Shown here piece after piece: positions 36,152 to 45,745 of a stretch of DNA of 64,000 nucleotides (position 1 is its first letter; each line of letters opens with the position of its first letter). The position numbers were made by a program, and so were the translations under genes. Origin of the DNA: Desulfosudis oleivorans (GTDB taxonomy: Bacteria > Desulfobacterota > Desulfobacteria > Desulfobacterales > SURF-7); the NCBI GenBank assembly GCA_020723305.1, contig DYJC01000009.1, positions 62,001 to 126,000 of the forward strand, given 5' to 3'. Below the pieces are notes generated by a model. It ran no database searches, had not been told where the DNA came from, and was given only the letters and a program-made list of their open reading frames with translations.

Positions 36152-36916
36152 ATGAGCAATCTGTCCTACCAACTGGATGATAAAGTCTTTCTGGTAACCG
36201 GCGGCAGCCGGGGAATCGGTCTTGAAATTGCGGGACTCCTTCTTGCGCAGAATGCAAAAGTGGTTATCTGCGGCCGCAAACAGGAAGGACTCGATGCAGC
36301 AAAGGAAAAATTACAGGCTGGAAAAAACCGATTTCTTGCTGTTCCAACACACATCGGCAAAGATGAAGATGTCGACAACCTGCTGAAACAGACGATCTCT
36401 TCTTTTGGACGGCTCGACGGGCTGATCAATAATGTCGGCATGAATATCGTCACTTCTCTGGTGGATGCAGACCCATCTCTATGGCAGAAAATTATCGATT
36501 CAAACCTTACCGGAACCTTCCGCTGCTCACAAAAGGCCGGAAAAATCATGAGAGAAAACAAGACCGGAAAAATTGTCAGCATCACCTCCATCGCTGCCAG
36601 ACGTTCTGCACCGGCCATGGGAATCTATGGAATCGCCAAGGCCGGAATTGAAATGATGACTAAGGTTCTGGCTATGGAGCTGGCCCCATTCAACGTCCAG
36701 GTAAATGCAGTAGCCCCGTGTATGGTGAAAACCGATTTCAGCAAATTCTTCTGGTCCAATGATGATATCCGAAAAGAGATTGTGAAAACCATACCCCTCG
36801 GAAGAATACCGGAGCCAATTGATATTGCTCATCCGACCCTGTTTTTATGTTCTCCGGGAGCAGATTTTATCACCGGCCAAACCATCATGGTTGACGGGGG
36901 GGCATCCGCGGTTTAA
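36152..36916 (+). CDS. SDR-family NAD(P)-dependent dehydrogenase
   Basis: 254 residues from the ATG at 36152, chosen because AAGGAGAAC lies just before it; the open frame runs much further upstream inside the activator gene and is not coding there. The classical SDR pattern is complete: TGGSRGIGLEIAG for the cofactor, NNVG, catalytic Ser in VSITSIAARR, YGIAKAG for YxxxK, and a C-terminal ITGQTIMVDGGASAV. It oxidises an alcohol or reduces a ketone of small or CoA-bound substrates. It is placed 26 bases after the activator gene and before the glycyl radical enzyme, so it probably handles an intermediate between them. The substrate is unknown. Confidence 0.93.
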   Translation: MSNLSYQLDDKVFLVTGGSRGIGLEIAGLLLAQNAKVVICGRKQEGLDAAKEKLQAGKNRFLAVPTHIGKDEDVDNLLKQTISSFGRLDGLINNVGMNIVTSLVDADPSLWQKIIDSNLTGTFRCSQKAGKIMRENKTGKIVSITSIAARRSAPAMGIYGIAKAGIEMMTKVLAMELAPFNVQVNAVAPCMVKTDFSKFFWSNDDIRKEIVKTIPLGRIPEPIDIAHPTLFLCSPGADFITGQTIMVDGGASAV

Positions 36917-37001
36917 TCCATTGTGCTCAACCGGATCTCTTTGTCTGCCTGAAACGGGTTTTAGGCCGTAAACCAAAAAAAACCATGCAAGGAGGCAATC
37001 C

Positions 37002-39473
37002 ATGAATGCCTATTCAAACCAAACACCGGCAGCCCGCATCAAAGAAGAACATTTACCGGAAACCGAACCGGCATTCCGAAAACCCAACGACCGGATTGCC
37101 GCCATCAAGGCAGCCCTGTTTGCTTCACCCTACTCCCTCTGCCTGGAAAGGCCCCGGTTGCTGCTGCGCTTTCAAAGAAGCAGATCCGGCAGACTCAGTA
37201 AAAAAGAGCATCCCCTGGTGAAACGGGCAAAAGCTCTGGCCTACGTGATGTCGGAAAGACAACCCCGGATCTATGACAGAGAAAGGATCATCGGCAACAT
37301 GACCTCCAAACGAACCGCTGCCAACTACTACCCGGAAGGCGGCTCCATCAATATTCTGGAGGACCTGTTCCGGCTGGAAAAACGCCATGTTCCCATCCAG
37401 TTGACTGCAAAGGAAAAATTGGAACTGGTTCAGATCGGTTTATCCGGACTTTTTTCCAGCATCGGAGGCAAAGCTCTGCTCAAGCCTGGTCGATTCATGC
37501 ACTTTCTGGATTTCTTCCGGGCCAAGCGATATTTCATTACCGAAGAAGCTGGTATAGGACATCAGGTTGGTGGCTATTATAACGTGGTACATTATGGCCT
37601 TCAGCAGCCTGATGAGATTGCCAAAACCTGCCTGGAAAAAGGCACTCTGCCGGACGGAACAAAACTGGAAAGGGATCAGATTGCATTTTATCAATCCATT
37701 CGAATCACGATCCAGGGAATCCGACGCATGGCCGCCAATCTGGCGGATCTGGCTGAAAAACTGGCGTATCACCCCGGGGTCTCTGACAAACGCCGTCAGG
37801 AACTTCTGACATCAGCCGATGCATGCCGTCAAGTTCCCTATTATCCTGCCCGGAACTTTCTCGAAGGGTTGCAGTCCTGCTGGATTGTCCATGTGGCCAT
37901 GAACCTGGAAGACTTTGAGCAGGGAATGTCTTTTGGCCGTCTGGATCGTATCCTGCTTCCGCTTTTCCGCAGGGATCTGGAACAGGGAACCATTACCCGT
38001 GAAACTGCAACGGAAATCATGGCCTCGTTCCAGTTGAAAACCTGCGAAACCCTTCCGGTGTACTCGGAACGGATTGATCAGTACTTCAGCGGCAACGGTG
38101 TTGCCCAGGGAATCACCATCGGCGGCACAGATGAAAACGGAGAGGATACAACCAATGAGCTTTCCGGCATCGTTCTGGATGCATATGCCCAGATCTGCAC
38201 AAGAGAGCCGGCCCTGCATGTCCGGGTGCATGAAAACACTCCCCGCTGGTTTCTGGATAATGCAGTTGCAACAGTTCAACTCGGATGCGGAAAACCCTCT
38301 TTTTTTGGGGATAACGCTGTAGTCGCCTCATTGGAACAGGCAGGAATATCGAAAGAGCATGCCCGTGACTATGCTGTCATCGGATGTGTGGAAATGGCGA
38401 GTCAGGGAAGGACATACAACTCCAGTGATGCTGCCCTGTTCAATCTGCCCCTGTGTCTGGAATTGGCCCTGAATCAAGGCTACTGCTATGGCCAGCGCCA
38501 TTTTGGACGCCGAATGGGCGCTCCGACCAAACCGGTAGAACAGATGCATTCCTTTAATGATGTAGTGGATGCATTCCGCAGCCAGGTGGAACATGCTGTG
38601 GCGGAAATGGTAAAAGTCATCGGATGGCTGGAAGCAACCTACCGCATCTGGAGGCCAACACCGGTGAACTCCATGGTTACGGAAGGCTGTCTTGATAAAG
38701 GAAAAGACGTTACCTGGGGCGGCGCTTTATATGATCTGACATCGATCCAGGTTGCAGGCCTGGCAGATGCAGGGGATTCCCTGTATGCCGTCCAACAGCT
38801 CATTTTCCACCAGAAGCGGTACACCCTGAAAGAGCTGCTGAACATTCTGAAAACCGATTATCAGCATCACCGCGGATTACAGCAGGAGCTCTTGCATCAG
38901 TTCCCCAGATACGGCAATGGAATAGCCGATGTTGACCAGATGACCCAACTGGCGGCAGATGTGTTTTCCAATGCGATTACAGCGCACCGCAATTCAAGGG
39001 GCGGACGCTATATACCGGGCATCTATTCCATGACCTGCCATATTGCGTTTGGCCGACTTACCGGCGCCCTGCCCAATGGCCGGGGTTCCGGGCAAAGGAT
39101 GTCCAACGGACTCTCCCCTGCGGATGGAGCAGACCGGAAAGGACCTACGGCTGTTCTGCGTTCCGCCGCTTCCCTGGACAGCCGGAAGTGGTCCAACTGC
39201 TGTGCATTGAATCTGAAATTCGATCGCAAGTCTGTTGCCGGCAAAGCCGGCCGAAGCGCGCTTGCCAACCTGTTTACGACCTATTTTGACCAGGGCGGCA
39301 TGCAGGTTCAGGCCAATGTGCTGGATGCGGAAATGCTGCGGGCAGCCAAGCAAAATCCAGCCGAATATCCGGGAATCGTCGTGCGTGTGGCCGGCTACTG
39401 CGCTTATTTCAATGATCTCCAGCCTTCTGTCCAGGATGAAATCATTGAAAGAACGGTTCATGGTATTGGATAA
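37002..39473 (+). CDS. Glycyl radical enzyme (pyruvate formate-lyase/diol dehydratase family)
   Basis: 823 residues, usual for the family. The glycyl radical loop is RVAGYCAYFNDL with Gly798. The thiyl-radical site is IGCVEMASQGRTYNSSDAAL, with Cys462 and Glu464. The GCVE form occurs in eliminating and decarboxylating members (glycerol or diol dehydratases, choline TMA-lyase, arylacetate decarboxylases) and not in the alkyl/benzylsuccinate synthases, so a dehydratase, lyase or decarboxylase is likely. GCVE was read directly; its meaning is family knowledge. The activase starts two bases after the stop. AAGGAGGC is a strong ribosome binding site. The substrate is not assignable, but the operon suggests an intermediate linked to 2-hydroxyacyl-CoA or aromatic metabolism. 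Strictly anaerobic enzyme. Confidence 0.92.
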   Translation: MNAYSNQTPAARIKEEHLPETEPAFRKPNDRIAAIKAALFASPYSLCLERPRLLLRFQRSRSGRLSKKEHPLVKRAKALAYVMSERQPRIYDRERIIGNMTSKRTAANYYPEGGSINILEDLFRLEKRHVPIQLTAKEKLELVQIGLSGLFSSIGGKALLKPGRFMHFLDFFRAKRYFITEEAGIGHQVGGYYNVVHYGLQQPDEIAKTCLEKGTLPDGTKLERDQIAFYQSIRITIQGIRRMAANLADLAEKLAYHPGVSDKRRQELLTSADACRQVPYYPARNFLEGLQSCWIVHVAMNLEDFEQGMSFGRLDRILLPLFRRDLEQGTITRETATEIMASFQLKTCETLPVYSERIDQYFSGNGVAQGITIGGTDENGEDTTNELSGIVLDAYAQICTREPALHVRVHENTPRWFLDNAVATVQLGCGKPSFFGDNAVVASLEQAGISKEHARDYAVIGCVEMASQGRTYNSSDAALFNLPLCLELALNQGYCYGQRHFGRRMGAPTKPVEQMHSFNDVVDAFRSQVEHAVAEMVKVIGWLEATYRIWRPTPVNSMVTEGCLDKGKDVTWGGALYDLTSIQVAGLADAGDSLYAVQQLIFHQKRYTLKELLNILKTDYQHHRGLQQELLHQFPRYGNGIADVDQMTQLAADVFSNAITAHRNSRGGRYIPGIYSMTCHIAFGRLTGALPNGRGSGQRMSNGLSPADGADRKGPTAVLRSAASLDSRKWSNCCALNLKFDRKSVAGKAGRSALANLFTTYFDQGGMQVQANVLDAEMLRAAKQNPAEYPGIVVRVAGYCAYFNDLQPSVQDEIIERTVHGIG

Positions 39474-39474
39474 T

Positions 39475-40461
39475 ATGAAAAAACCTTTGGCCGGACAGAT
39501 CTTTTCCATTCAGCATTTTTGTCTTCACGACGGCCCTGGCATTCGAAGCCTTGTTTTTTTCAAGGGCTGCCCCCTGCGATGCACCTGGTGTCAGAATCCG
39601 GAATCCTGGTCACCGGCCTCGGAACTCGGTTTTAAAGACCATCTGTGTATCAACTGCCGGAACTGTCTATCAATCTGCCCGGTCAATGCCATGAAAACCC
39701 CCGGCCAGATCCGATCTGATCTGTGTCAAACATGCTTTTCATGCGCAAAAGCATGTCCATCCGGGGCTTTGATACGCTTTGGGAACTGTCTTTCAACCCA
39801 TACCGTATTGAAAGATCTTCAACCTGAATATCCTTACTATCGCAGCTCTGGTGGAGGTGTTACCTTTTCCGGCGGAGAACCCACCTTGTCTCTTGAATTT
39901 GTAATACAACTGGCCGCGGCTTTGAAACAGGATCAAATACATGTGGCCATGGAAACCTGCGGCCTGTTTCATATGGAGGAAAAATCGGAGTCTTTGCCTG
40001 AATCCGGAAAGGCTATCCGTGAACTGCTGAGTCTGATCGATCTCATACTGTTTGACATCAAGTTGTTCCAGGAAGCCGCCCATCAACAATTCTGTGGTAC
40101 ATCAAACCGGATAATCAAAAACAACCTTGCGATGCTGGCCCGAAATTTTTTTCAAGAAGGTGGTCCGATGATATGGCCCCGCATGCCGCTGATACCCGGT
40201 ATTACCGATACACCTGAAAATCTGGAAGGCTGGGGAGATCTGCTTGCCGAACTTGAACTGAACAAGGTAACCCTGGTTCCCTTTCACAACCTCGGGGAAG
40301 CCAAAAGAGAATGGCTCCAGCTCAAACCTGGTCCGAAACTGAATACGCCGACCCCGGAATCCATAGAAAAGGCCCGACATGTTCTGGCCAGAATGGGGAT
40401 CACCTGCTATGATCCGGGAGAAGAAGAGTGGCCCCCGGCATCCAAATCATCCCCGGTCTGA
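39475..40461 (+). CDS. Glycyl-radical enzyme activating protein (radical SAM)
   Basis: 328 residues from the ATG at 39475; an in-frame ATG at 39460 would overlap the upstream gene. The radical SAM motif is GCPLRCTWCQNPE (CxxxCxxC). Between it and the core are two ferredoxin-like cluster motifs, CINCRNCLSICP and CQTCFSCAKACP, as in activases of diol dehydratase- and decarboxylase-type glycyl radical enzymes; the plain PFL activase lacks them. GGGVTFSGGEPTL is the SAM-binding segment. It installs the radical on Gly798 of the preceding enzyme. The upstream, much longer open frame is out-of-frame reading of the enzyme gene. Confidence 0.93.
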   Translation: MKKPLAGQIFSIQHFCLHDGPGIRSLVFFKGCPLRCTWCQNPESWSPASELGFKDHLCINCRNCLSICPVNAMKTPGQIRSDLCQTCFSCAKACPSGALIRFGNCLSTHTVLKDLQPEYPYYRSSGGGVTFSGGEPTLSLEFVIQLAAALKQDQIHVAMETCGLFHMEEKSESLPESGKAIRELLSLIDLILFDIKLFQEAAHQQFCGTSNRIIKNNLAMLARNFFQEGGPMIWPRMPLIPGITDTPENLEGWGDLLAELELNKVTLVPFHNLGEAKREWLQLKPGPKLNTPTPESIEKARHVLARMGITCYDPGEEEWPPASKSSPV

Positions 40462-40595
40462 ACGGATAGACAATTCTTTTCAACAGCCTTATTTTTCATC
40501 CGGATGGTTGATCTGTTTGACAGGTTACCTATATTTGGAATATTCATAAATAAAAAATAAGCCCTTTTCAAAAAACAGGATGAACAAAAACAGAT

Positions 40596-42020
40596 ATGCC
40601 CTCATCAGACCAGCCTGAGTATAATCCCAACATCATCGGTTTTACCGAAGAAAAGGGCCCTGTCATGATTTCCCTGAAAAAAGCCAAGACCCGGTATGGA
40701 AAACTGCCAAGCGACTATCAACTGGTTTCCGTGAAAGACAGCAGAAAGAGCAAGAAAGTGCTGAACCTTGCTCTGGGAAAACGGATTACCGAAGAATTGA
40801 AAACAGGAGATGTCAATTTTAAAAAACCGGTTTTCCAGTTTTTTGAAAACTGGCACCGGAATTGGGAAGAGGAGTTTGGCATACAGATGTCTCCTTTTTT
40901 CAATTTGAACAACCCGGAACGGATTCGTCAGATTATCACAGAATGCAGGAACAGCTTATTCCCGGTTTCCAGTCACCGCCTCAGAACCGACCTTGATTCC
41001 ACCGGCCTTCTTCGAAAAGATATCCTCAACTCCATTCCGGATTCGAAGTTACTCCAATCGGTTGAAAAAATTTTGAAGAATAAGCAAAACAATCTTTCTA
41101 ACAAAAAAAAACAACAGGATATCCAGCTTGCATTGGCCCGGATTCGAATCCATCGTATCCTCACAAAAATCAAAAACACCATCTCCTGTGATCTGGCCGA
41201 ATCTGATCAACAGACCTCCGCCATTTATGCAGACGAGATTGCCAGTGCCCTTTTTGAGCTCTCACCGGATCTGTCCATTCCGGAAATCGAAAAACTTTCC
41301 GTTCCCCAAAAAAAAGGTGTTGAGTTTGAATTTGCCACAAGGGATATCACCTACCTGATGCTGGGCAAGGAAACCGGAGATTGTACTGCGGATAAAACCC
41401 CGTTTCAGGCAGATCGGAATATCGAAAATATCTATTGGACGGTTTTTCCCTGGATTCTGGACCGGAACTATCAGATACTGAAAGTATTTCATGATGGACA
41501 GTTTGTTATGAAGGTCCACCTGCTGCCCTTGTATGTGTTTCATGAAAACATGGATAAAATCATTCTGGCCATCGATGCAATTGAAACCATCAGAGCTTTC
41601 CGGGATGATTTTCAGGAATGCAGCCGGAAGGAGTTGCTGGAAAACAGAAAGGAAATCTTTCATCAGGTTTTACAAAAAATTATCCATATCGGAAAAGCGA
41701 TGGGAATTGATGATATTTATGCAGAAAAGTTCTCCAATACCGGATGGGTCCGGGATCTTTTGAATGACCTGCCTGAAATTTTCCTGCATGTAAACAACCT
41801 GATCAAACTGGATGAGCTGGAAGATGTCTTTTGTCTGGCGCAGAAACTTTGTAAAAAGGACAGGATAGCGCCGCCCACAGAAATATTCATGGAAATCCAG
41901 ATGAAGAACACCTCTCTGATACCCAGTGTTTCGAAAAAAAATAATGCTGTAAAATCTTTTGCGGTCATAAAAGGACGTTCGGATGATGGTATTCCCATGA
42001 AAAAAATTATCGGAATTTAA
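40596..42020 (+). CDS. Protein of unknown function
   Basis: 474 residues, not recognised. There is no signal peptide or membrane segment. A central block stands out as probably conserved: YLMLGKETGDCTADKTPFQ and then ENIYWTVFPWILDRNYQIL, around residues 250-300, with a following strand-like FVMKVHLLPLYVF. The rest is helical and lysine-rich. The start at 40596 lacks a clear ribosome binding site; an ATG at about 40668 (MISLKKAKTRYGK) is an alternative. It lies 134 bases after the activase gene and 12 bases before a small gene on the same strand, so it heads the next transcription unit, which continues into glycosyltransferase and radical SAM genes. Confidence 0.7.
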   Translation: MPSSDQPEYNPNIIGFTEEKGPVMISLKKAKTRYGKLPSDYQLVSVKDSRKSKKVLNLALGKRITEELKTGDVNFKKPVFQFFENWHRNWEEEFGIQMSPFFNLNNPERIRQIITECRNSLFPVSSHRLRTDLDSTGLLRKDILNSIPDSKLLQSVEKILKNKQNNLSNKKKQQDIQLALARIRIHRILTKIKNTISCDLAESDQQTSAIYADEIASALFELSPDLSIPEIEKLSVPQKKGVEFEFATRDITYLMLGKETGDCTADKTPFQADRNIENIYWTVFPWILDRNYQILKVFHDGQFVMKVHLLPLYVFHENMDKIILAIDAIETIRAFRDDFQECSRKELLENRKEIFHQVLQKIIHIGKAMGIDDIYAEKFSNTGWVRDLLNDLPEIFLHVNNLIKLDELEDVFCLAQKLCKKDRIAPPTEIFMEIQMKNTSLIPSVSKKNNAVKSFAVIKGRSDDGIPMKKIIGI

Positions 42021-42032
42021 GGAGGATTGATT

Positions 42033-42329
42033 ATGCTTGATGTAGATGGAAAAGATATTCTGACCCGGGTGACAAAATACAACCTGATCCGGTCAGACAG
42101 AATGCTGCACATTGATGTGCATGAGGCGATTTTCGGAAAACTGGCAGGAAAATTCGTAGCGGTTCCCAATCTGATCAACATCATTGCCAAGCAGGAATAT
42201 CAGGGAACCGGCGACACGGAAAAAGAGGCTTTGGAAAACTGCCTGTCCAAAGTCAAAGGTGTTGAACTGGAAAAACTTTTTCCGGAAAGGCCCAATCCAA
42301 AGCAGACCCAAAAACCGGATAATGCATAA
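42033..42329 (+). CDS. Small conserved hypothetical protein
   Basis: 98 residues from the ATG at 42033. GGAGG at 42021-42025 is seven bases before it, so the in-frame TTG at 42027 is rejected as start. The sequence looks folded and soluble (DVDGKDILTRVTKYNLIRS, then a Glu/Lys-rich helix and a Pro/Lys/Gln tail). No family is recognised. It lies 12 bases after the unknown 474-residue gene and three bases before the glycosyltransferase gene, so all three are in one operon. Confidence 0.75.
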   Translation: MLDVDGKDILTRVTKYNLIRSDRMLHIDVHEAIFGKLAGKFVAVPNLINIIAKQEYQGTGDTEKEALENCLSKVKGVELEKLFPERPNPKQTQKPDNA

Positions 42330-42332
42330 ACA

Positions 42333-43532
42333 ATGAAGCCAAAAAAATACGTTGAAAAAGCAGACGGGCCGGCCATCGCCATGCTGGGATCTCTTCCACC
42401 CCTTCGGGCGCTCAGCAGCTACTGCCTTGAGCTTTCCCTGGCTATGGCCGATCTTACCCATGTCCGCTTTCTCTCTTTTCGCAAGATCTATCCAGCCTTT
42501 CTCTATCCAGGGGGAACGCTTCAGGAGGATCATACCTTTCCGGAAATCGTTCATAAAAGGCTTTACATCCGGCGATTCCTCACATGGTATAACCCGCTTA
42601 CCTGGCTGATCGAAGGATTTTTCACCAAAGCGGATCTGCTCCATGCACAATGGTGGAGCCTTCCGCTTTTTATGATCTATGCCTGTGTCTGCCTGGGGTT
42701 CAAACTTCGAAAAAAGCCGGTTGTCTTTACGGTTCACAATGTATTGCCACATGAAAAATCCCGGCTGTTTACCCTGGCATCTGGATTGTTGTTCCGGCTG
42801 GGAGATCACTTTCTGGTTCACTCCCCAAAAAACAAACAACAGTTAATCCGGCAGTATGGCATATCTCCGAAACAGATTACCATTATCCCACACGGCCCTC
42901 TTGACTTTCATGTTTCATCAAACCTTTCCAGACAGGAAGCCCGTGTAAGACTGAATATCAAACCAGAGGAAAAAATGATTCTCCTGTTTGGTGCGATCCG
43001 ACCTTACAAAGGAATCGATACGACAATTGCAGCTTTTGAAAAGGTGCTGAAAAAGATTCCGGATGCCCGCCTGGTCATTGCCGGAAAACTTTGGGAGGAT
43101 TGGAGCCCTTACAGGAATCAGATTAATAATTTGCATATTGAAGAACACGTTGACACCTACCTGAACTATATCCCTGCTGAAATGGTCTCTGTTTTTTTCA
43201 CGGCCGCAGATCTGATTTTACTGCCTTATCATCATTTTGACAGCCAGAGCGGTGTCGGGGCCATTGCTGTTTCTTTTCGAAAACCGATGATTGTCAGCAA
43301 TATCGGAGGACTTCCGGAACTTGTGAATGATCCTCGATGTATTGTGCCGCCAAAAGATGATGAGGCTCTTGCAAAAGCGGTCATGAGTACGCTTCTTGAT
43401 CCTGACCGGCTCAAAGCCATGGAAAATGATGCCAATGCAGTTGCTGAGAAGATTTCATGGCCATCTATTGCCAAAAAGATCTTATCTGTATATAAAAACA
43501 TCTTACGGAATTCTACCGATATCCGCAAGTGA
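42333..43532 (+). CDS. GT4-family glycosyltransferase
   Basis: 399 residues, GT-B fold. The N-terminal domain recognises the acceptor, and the C-terminal half carries the donor site: ILLFGAIRPYKGIDTTIAAFE, ARLVIAGKLWEDW, and the GT4 E-x7-E region in VGAIAVSFRKPMIVSNIGGLPELV. It transfers a sugar from an activated donor, with retention, at the cytoplasmic face of the membrane. The acceptor is unknown; the neighbouring radical SAM, epimerase and inositol-phosphate genes suggest a lipid or envelope glycan. Confidence 0.9.
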   Translation: MKPKKYVEKADGPAIAMLGSLPPLRALSSYCLELSLAMADLTHVRFLSFRKIYPAFLYPGGTLQEDHTFPEIVHKRLYIRRFLTWYNPLTWLIEGFFTKADLLHAQWWSLPLFMIYACVCLGFKLRKKPVVFTVHNVLPHEKSRLFTLASGLLFRLGDHFLVHSPKNKQQLIRQYGISPKQITIIPHGPLDFHVSSNLSRQEARVRLNIKPEEKMILLFGAIRPYKGIDTTIAAFEKVLKKIPDARLVIAGKLWEDWSPYRNQINNLHIEEHVDTYLNYIPAEMVSVFFTAADLILLPYHHFDSQSGVGAIAVSFRKPMIVSNIGGLPELVNDPRCIVPPKDDEALAKAVMSTLLDPDRLKAMENDANAVAEKISWPSIAKKILSVYKNILRNSTDIRK

Positions 43533-43577
43533 TCCATCTCTTCAAAGGAGCGGACGGGTCATGTACAATTGTCAAAC

Positions 43578-44759
43578 ATGGAGAACATTGTGAGTTACAT
43601 CCGGGAACTGCTTCCAAAAATGATTCAATACCGTTTGGCAAGGTATGGAATAGCCAAGCCCGGAATGCCGATCAATCTGACATTTTCCGTAACCAACATC
43701 TGCCAGTCCCGATGCAAAACCTGCAATATATGGGAGTTATATAAGAAGTATCCGCAAAAACGCCACACCGAGCTGACCCTTCCGGAGATTAATAAAATTT
43801 TCAGCTCCATGGGACACATTTATATCTTCAATATCAGCGGCGGAGAACCTTTTCTCCGGGATGACCTGGTGCAGATCATTGAATCCGCATGTAACCATCT
43901 GAGGCCGGGGATTATTCACATTCCCACCAATGCCATCGCCATCCGGAAAATCAAAAAGCAGGTGTCGGAAATTATTGAACTGCTGGAAACAGAATTTCCA
44001 TCCATCCGGCTAACCATTAAGCCCAGCCTGGATCATATTGGTGAAAAGCATGATGAAATCCGAGGCATACCGGGAAATTTCAAAAAAGTGATCGATCTGT
44101 TTCATTATCTTCAAAAACAACAGACAGAACATAAAAATGTTCATGCAGAACTGGGCACCGTGATCTCCTGCTGGAATGTGGATGACATTGAAGCTATTTC
44201 AGAATATGTTAGCAAACTGGGACCAGACAGTTACCGGAACGAAATTGCCGAAAACCGGTCAGAGATGTTTAACCAGGAAAATTCCATTACTCCTTCTCCG
44301 GAAAAATATGAACAGGCCATTTCCTTTTTTGTCAGACAGATACAGACCCATATGCGAAGTAAAAATTTTTTTCACCGGATCACCCATGCCTTCCGATTGG
44401 CATACTACAATCTGGCCATACAGACCATGAAGGAAAAAAGACAGATCATCCCCTGCTATGGCGGTATCTCCAATGCCCACATGACGCCATACGGAGATAT
44501 CTGGGCTTGTTGTACACTTGGATATGAGAAATCCATGGGAAACCTCCGGGATTATGATTACGACTTCAAGGCACTGTGGAACAGCCGGCAGGCTGCGGAG
44601 GTCCGGAATGAAATTCGCAGAGGGGGATGTCGCTGTCCACTAGCCAACCAGGCTTATTCCAACATGCTGTTGCATGGACCGTCTTTGTCCAATGTGTTGT
44701 GGAAAATTTTATTTAAACAGAAAAACAAGGTATATAAAGCAAGGAAGACTTTTTTGTGA
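43578..44759 (+). CDS. Radical SAM protein with SPASM-like C-terminal cysteines
   Basis: 393 residues from the ATG at 43578; an in-frame TTG at 43569 is an alternative. The radical SAM site is SVTNICQSRCKTCNIW (CxxxCxxC), followed by FNISGGEPFLRDDL. A second cysteine set (CYGGISNAHMTPYGDIWACC, then GGCRCPLA) resembles the SPASM/Twitch auxiliary-cluster region, where the MTPYGDIWAC form is typical. The reaction is unknown. The TGA stop overlaps the GTG start of the epimerase gene, so the two are coupled. Confidence 0.87.
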   Translation: MENIVSYIRELLPKMIQYRLARYGIAKPGMPINLTFSVTNICQSRCKTCNIWELYKKYPQKRHTELTLPEINKIFSSMGHIYIFNISGGEPFLRDDLVQIIESACNHLRPGIIHIPTNAIAIRKIKKQVSEIIELLETEFPSIRLTIKPSLDHIGEKHDEIRGIPGNFKKVIDLFHYLQKQQTEHKNVHAELGTVISCWNVDDIEAISEYVSKLGPDSYRNEIAENRSEMFNQENSITPSPEKYEQAISFFVRQIQTHMRSKNFFHRITHAFRLAYYNLAIQTMKEKRQIIPCYGGISNAHMTPYGDIWACCTLGYEKSMGNLRDYDYDFKALWNSRQAAEVRNEIRRGGCRCPLANQAYSNMLLHGPSLSNVLWKILFKQKNKVYKARKTFL

Positions 44760-45742
44760 ACTATTTAATTACCGGAGCAACGGGATTTTTAGGTCCTTAT
44801 CTGATTAAAAGACTTACCGCAAATGGGCAACGGTGCAGATGTCTTGTCCGGCATACCAGCAACACCCATGAGCTGGGAAGTCTTGGTGTTGAACTGATTC
44901 AGGGTGATATTACCGATCCGGAAACCCTAAAAGGAATCGCAGAAGGTATGGATGTTCTGGTTCATATGGCGACACTAGGGCATGTAAACAATTACACAGT
45001 TTCAGAGGAGTTGTTTGAATCCATTAATGTTCAGGGCACTATAAACATCATGAACGAAGCCCTGAAGGCCGGTGTCAAAAAGATTGTTCATTGCAGCACA
45101 GTTGCCGCCATGGGAATCTGCAGGGATAATCCTGCAACCGAGAAAAGCGAATGTATTCCTCATCACGCCTACGGCCGGAGTAAGCTGAAGGCAGAACTTG
45201 CCCTGCTGAAAATGGTTGCTGACCATCAACTACCTGCTACCATAATCCGGTTTTCAATGATTTATGGGCCTGGTGATACGCGGGATATGCTGAAACTTGC
45301 CCGTCTGGCCAAAAAAAATCTGTTCCCGAAAATCGGAAACAGATCGAAACTTACTCCCCTGATCCATGCGGAAGACGCGGTTCAGGGGATTCTCCTGACA
45401 GCAGAAAAAGGAAGAGACGGTGAGACCTATCTAATCACCAACCCGGAATCCATACCATTTGACAGTATCCGGAACATAATTGAAAAGGGCCTTGGCATTA
45501 AAAGGATTCCTCTTTATATTCCGGAATGGTTAGGTCTTACAATTGCTTCCACATGTGAAAAAATTTTCACTGTGATTGGAAAAGCCCCTCCGGTTTCGAG
45601 AAAAAACATCGAATCGACCCTTGCAGACCGGGTTTTCTCTATTGCAAAGGCCCAGAAAGAGATCGGATTTCAGCCAGCCATTGATCCGAAAAAAGGACTA
45701 CTGGAAACCGTTACATGGTATAAAAAATATGGATGGGTATAG
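44756..45742 (+). CDS. NAD-dependent epimerase/dehydratase (extended SDR)
   Basis: 328 residues, starting with GTG at 44756 after AAGGAAG. The Rossmann motif TGATGFLGPYLIKRL, the catalytic Ser region HCSTVAAMG, YGRSKLKAE (YxxxK) and FSMIYGPGDTR identify the extended SDR family, which acts on nucleotide sugars or on sterol/hopanoid-like and dihydroflavonol-type substrates. The C-terminal part is helical and substrate-specific. It is coupled to the radical SAM gene (ATGA-like GTGA overlap) and followed three bases later by a methyltransferase gene. Confidence 0.9.
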   Translation: MNYLITGATGFLGPYLIKRLTANGQRCRCLVRHTSNTHELGSLGVELIQGDITDPETLKGIAEGMDVLVHMATLGHVNNYTVSEELFESINVQGTINIMNEALKAGVKKIVHCSTVAAMGICRDNPATEKSECIPHHAYGRSKLKAELALLKMVADHQLPATIIRFSMIYGPGDTRDMLKLARLAKKNLFPKIGNRSKLTPLIHAEDAVQGILLTAEKGRDGETYLITNPESIPFDSIRNIIEKGLGIKRIPLYIPEWLGLTIASTCEKIFTVIGKAPPVSRKNIESTLADRVFSIAKAQKEIGFQPAIDPKKGLLETVTWYKKYGWV

Positions 45743-45745
45743 GAA

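Noticed and set aside
39235..39474. Long N-terminal extension of the activase frame
   Set aside because: It overlaps the end of the glycyl radical enzyme gene in another frame; the family begins at KPLAGQIFSIQHF after 39475.
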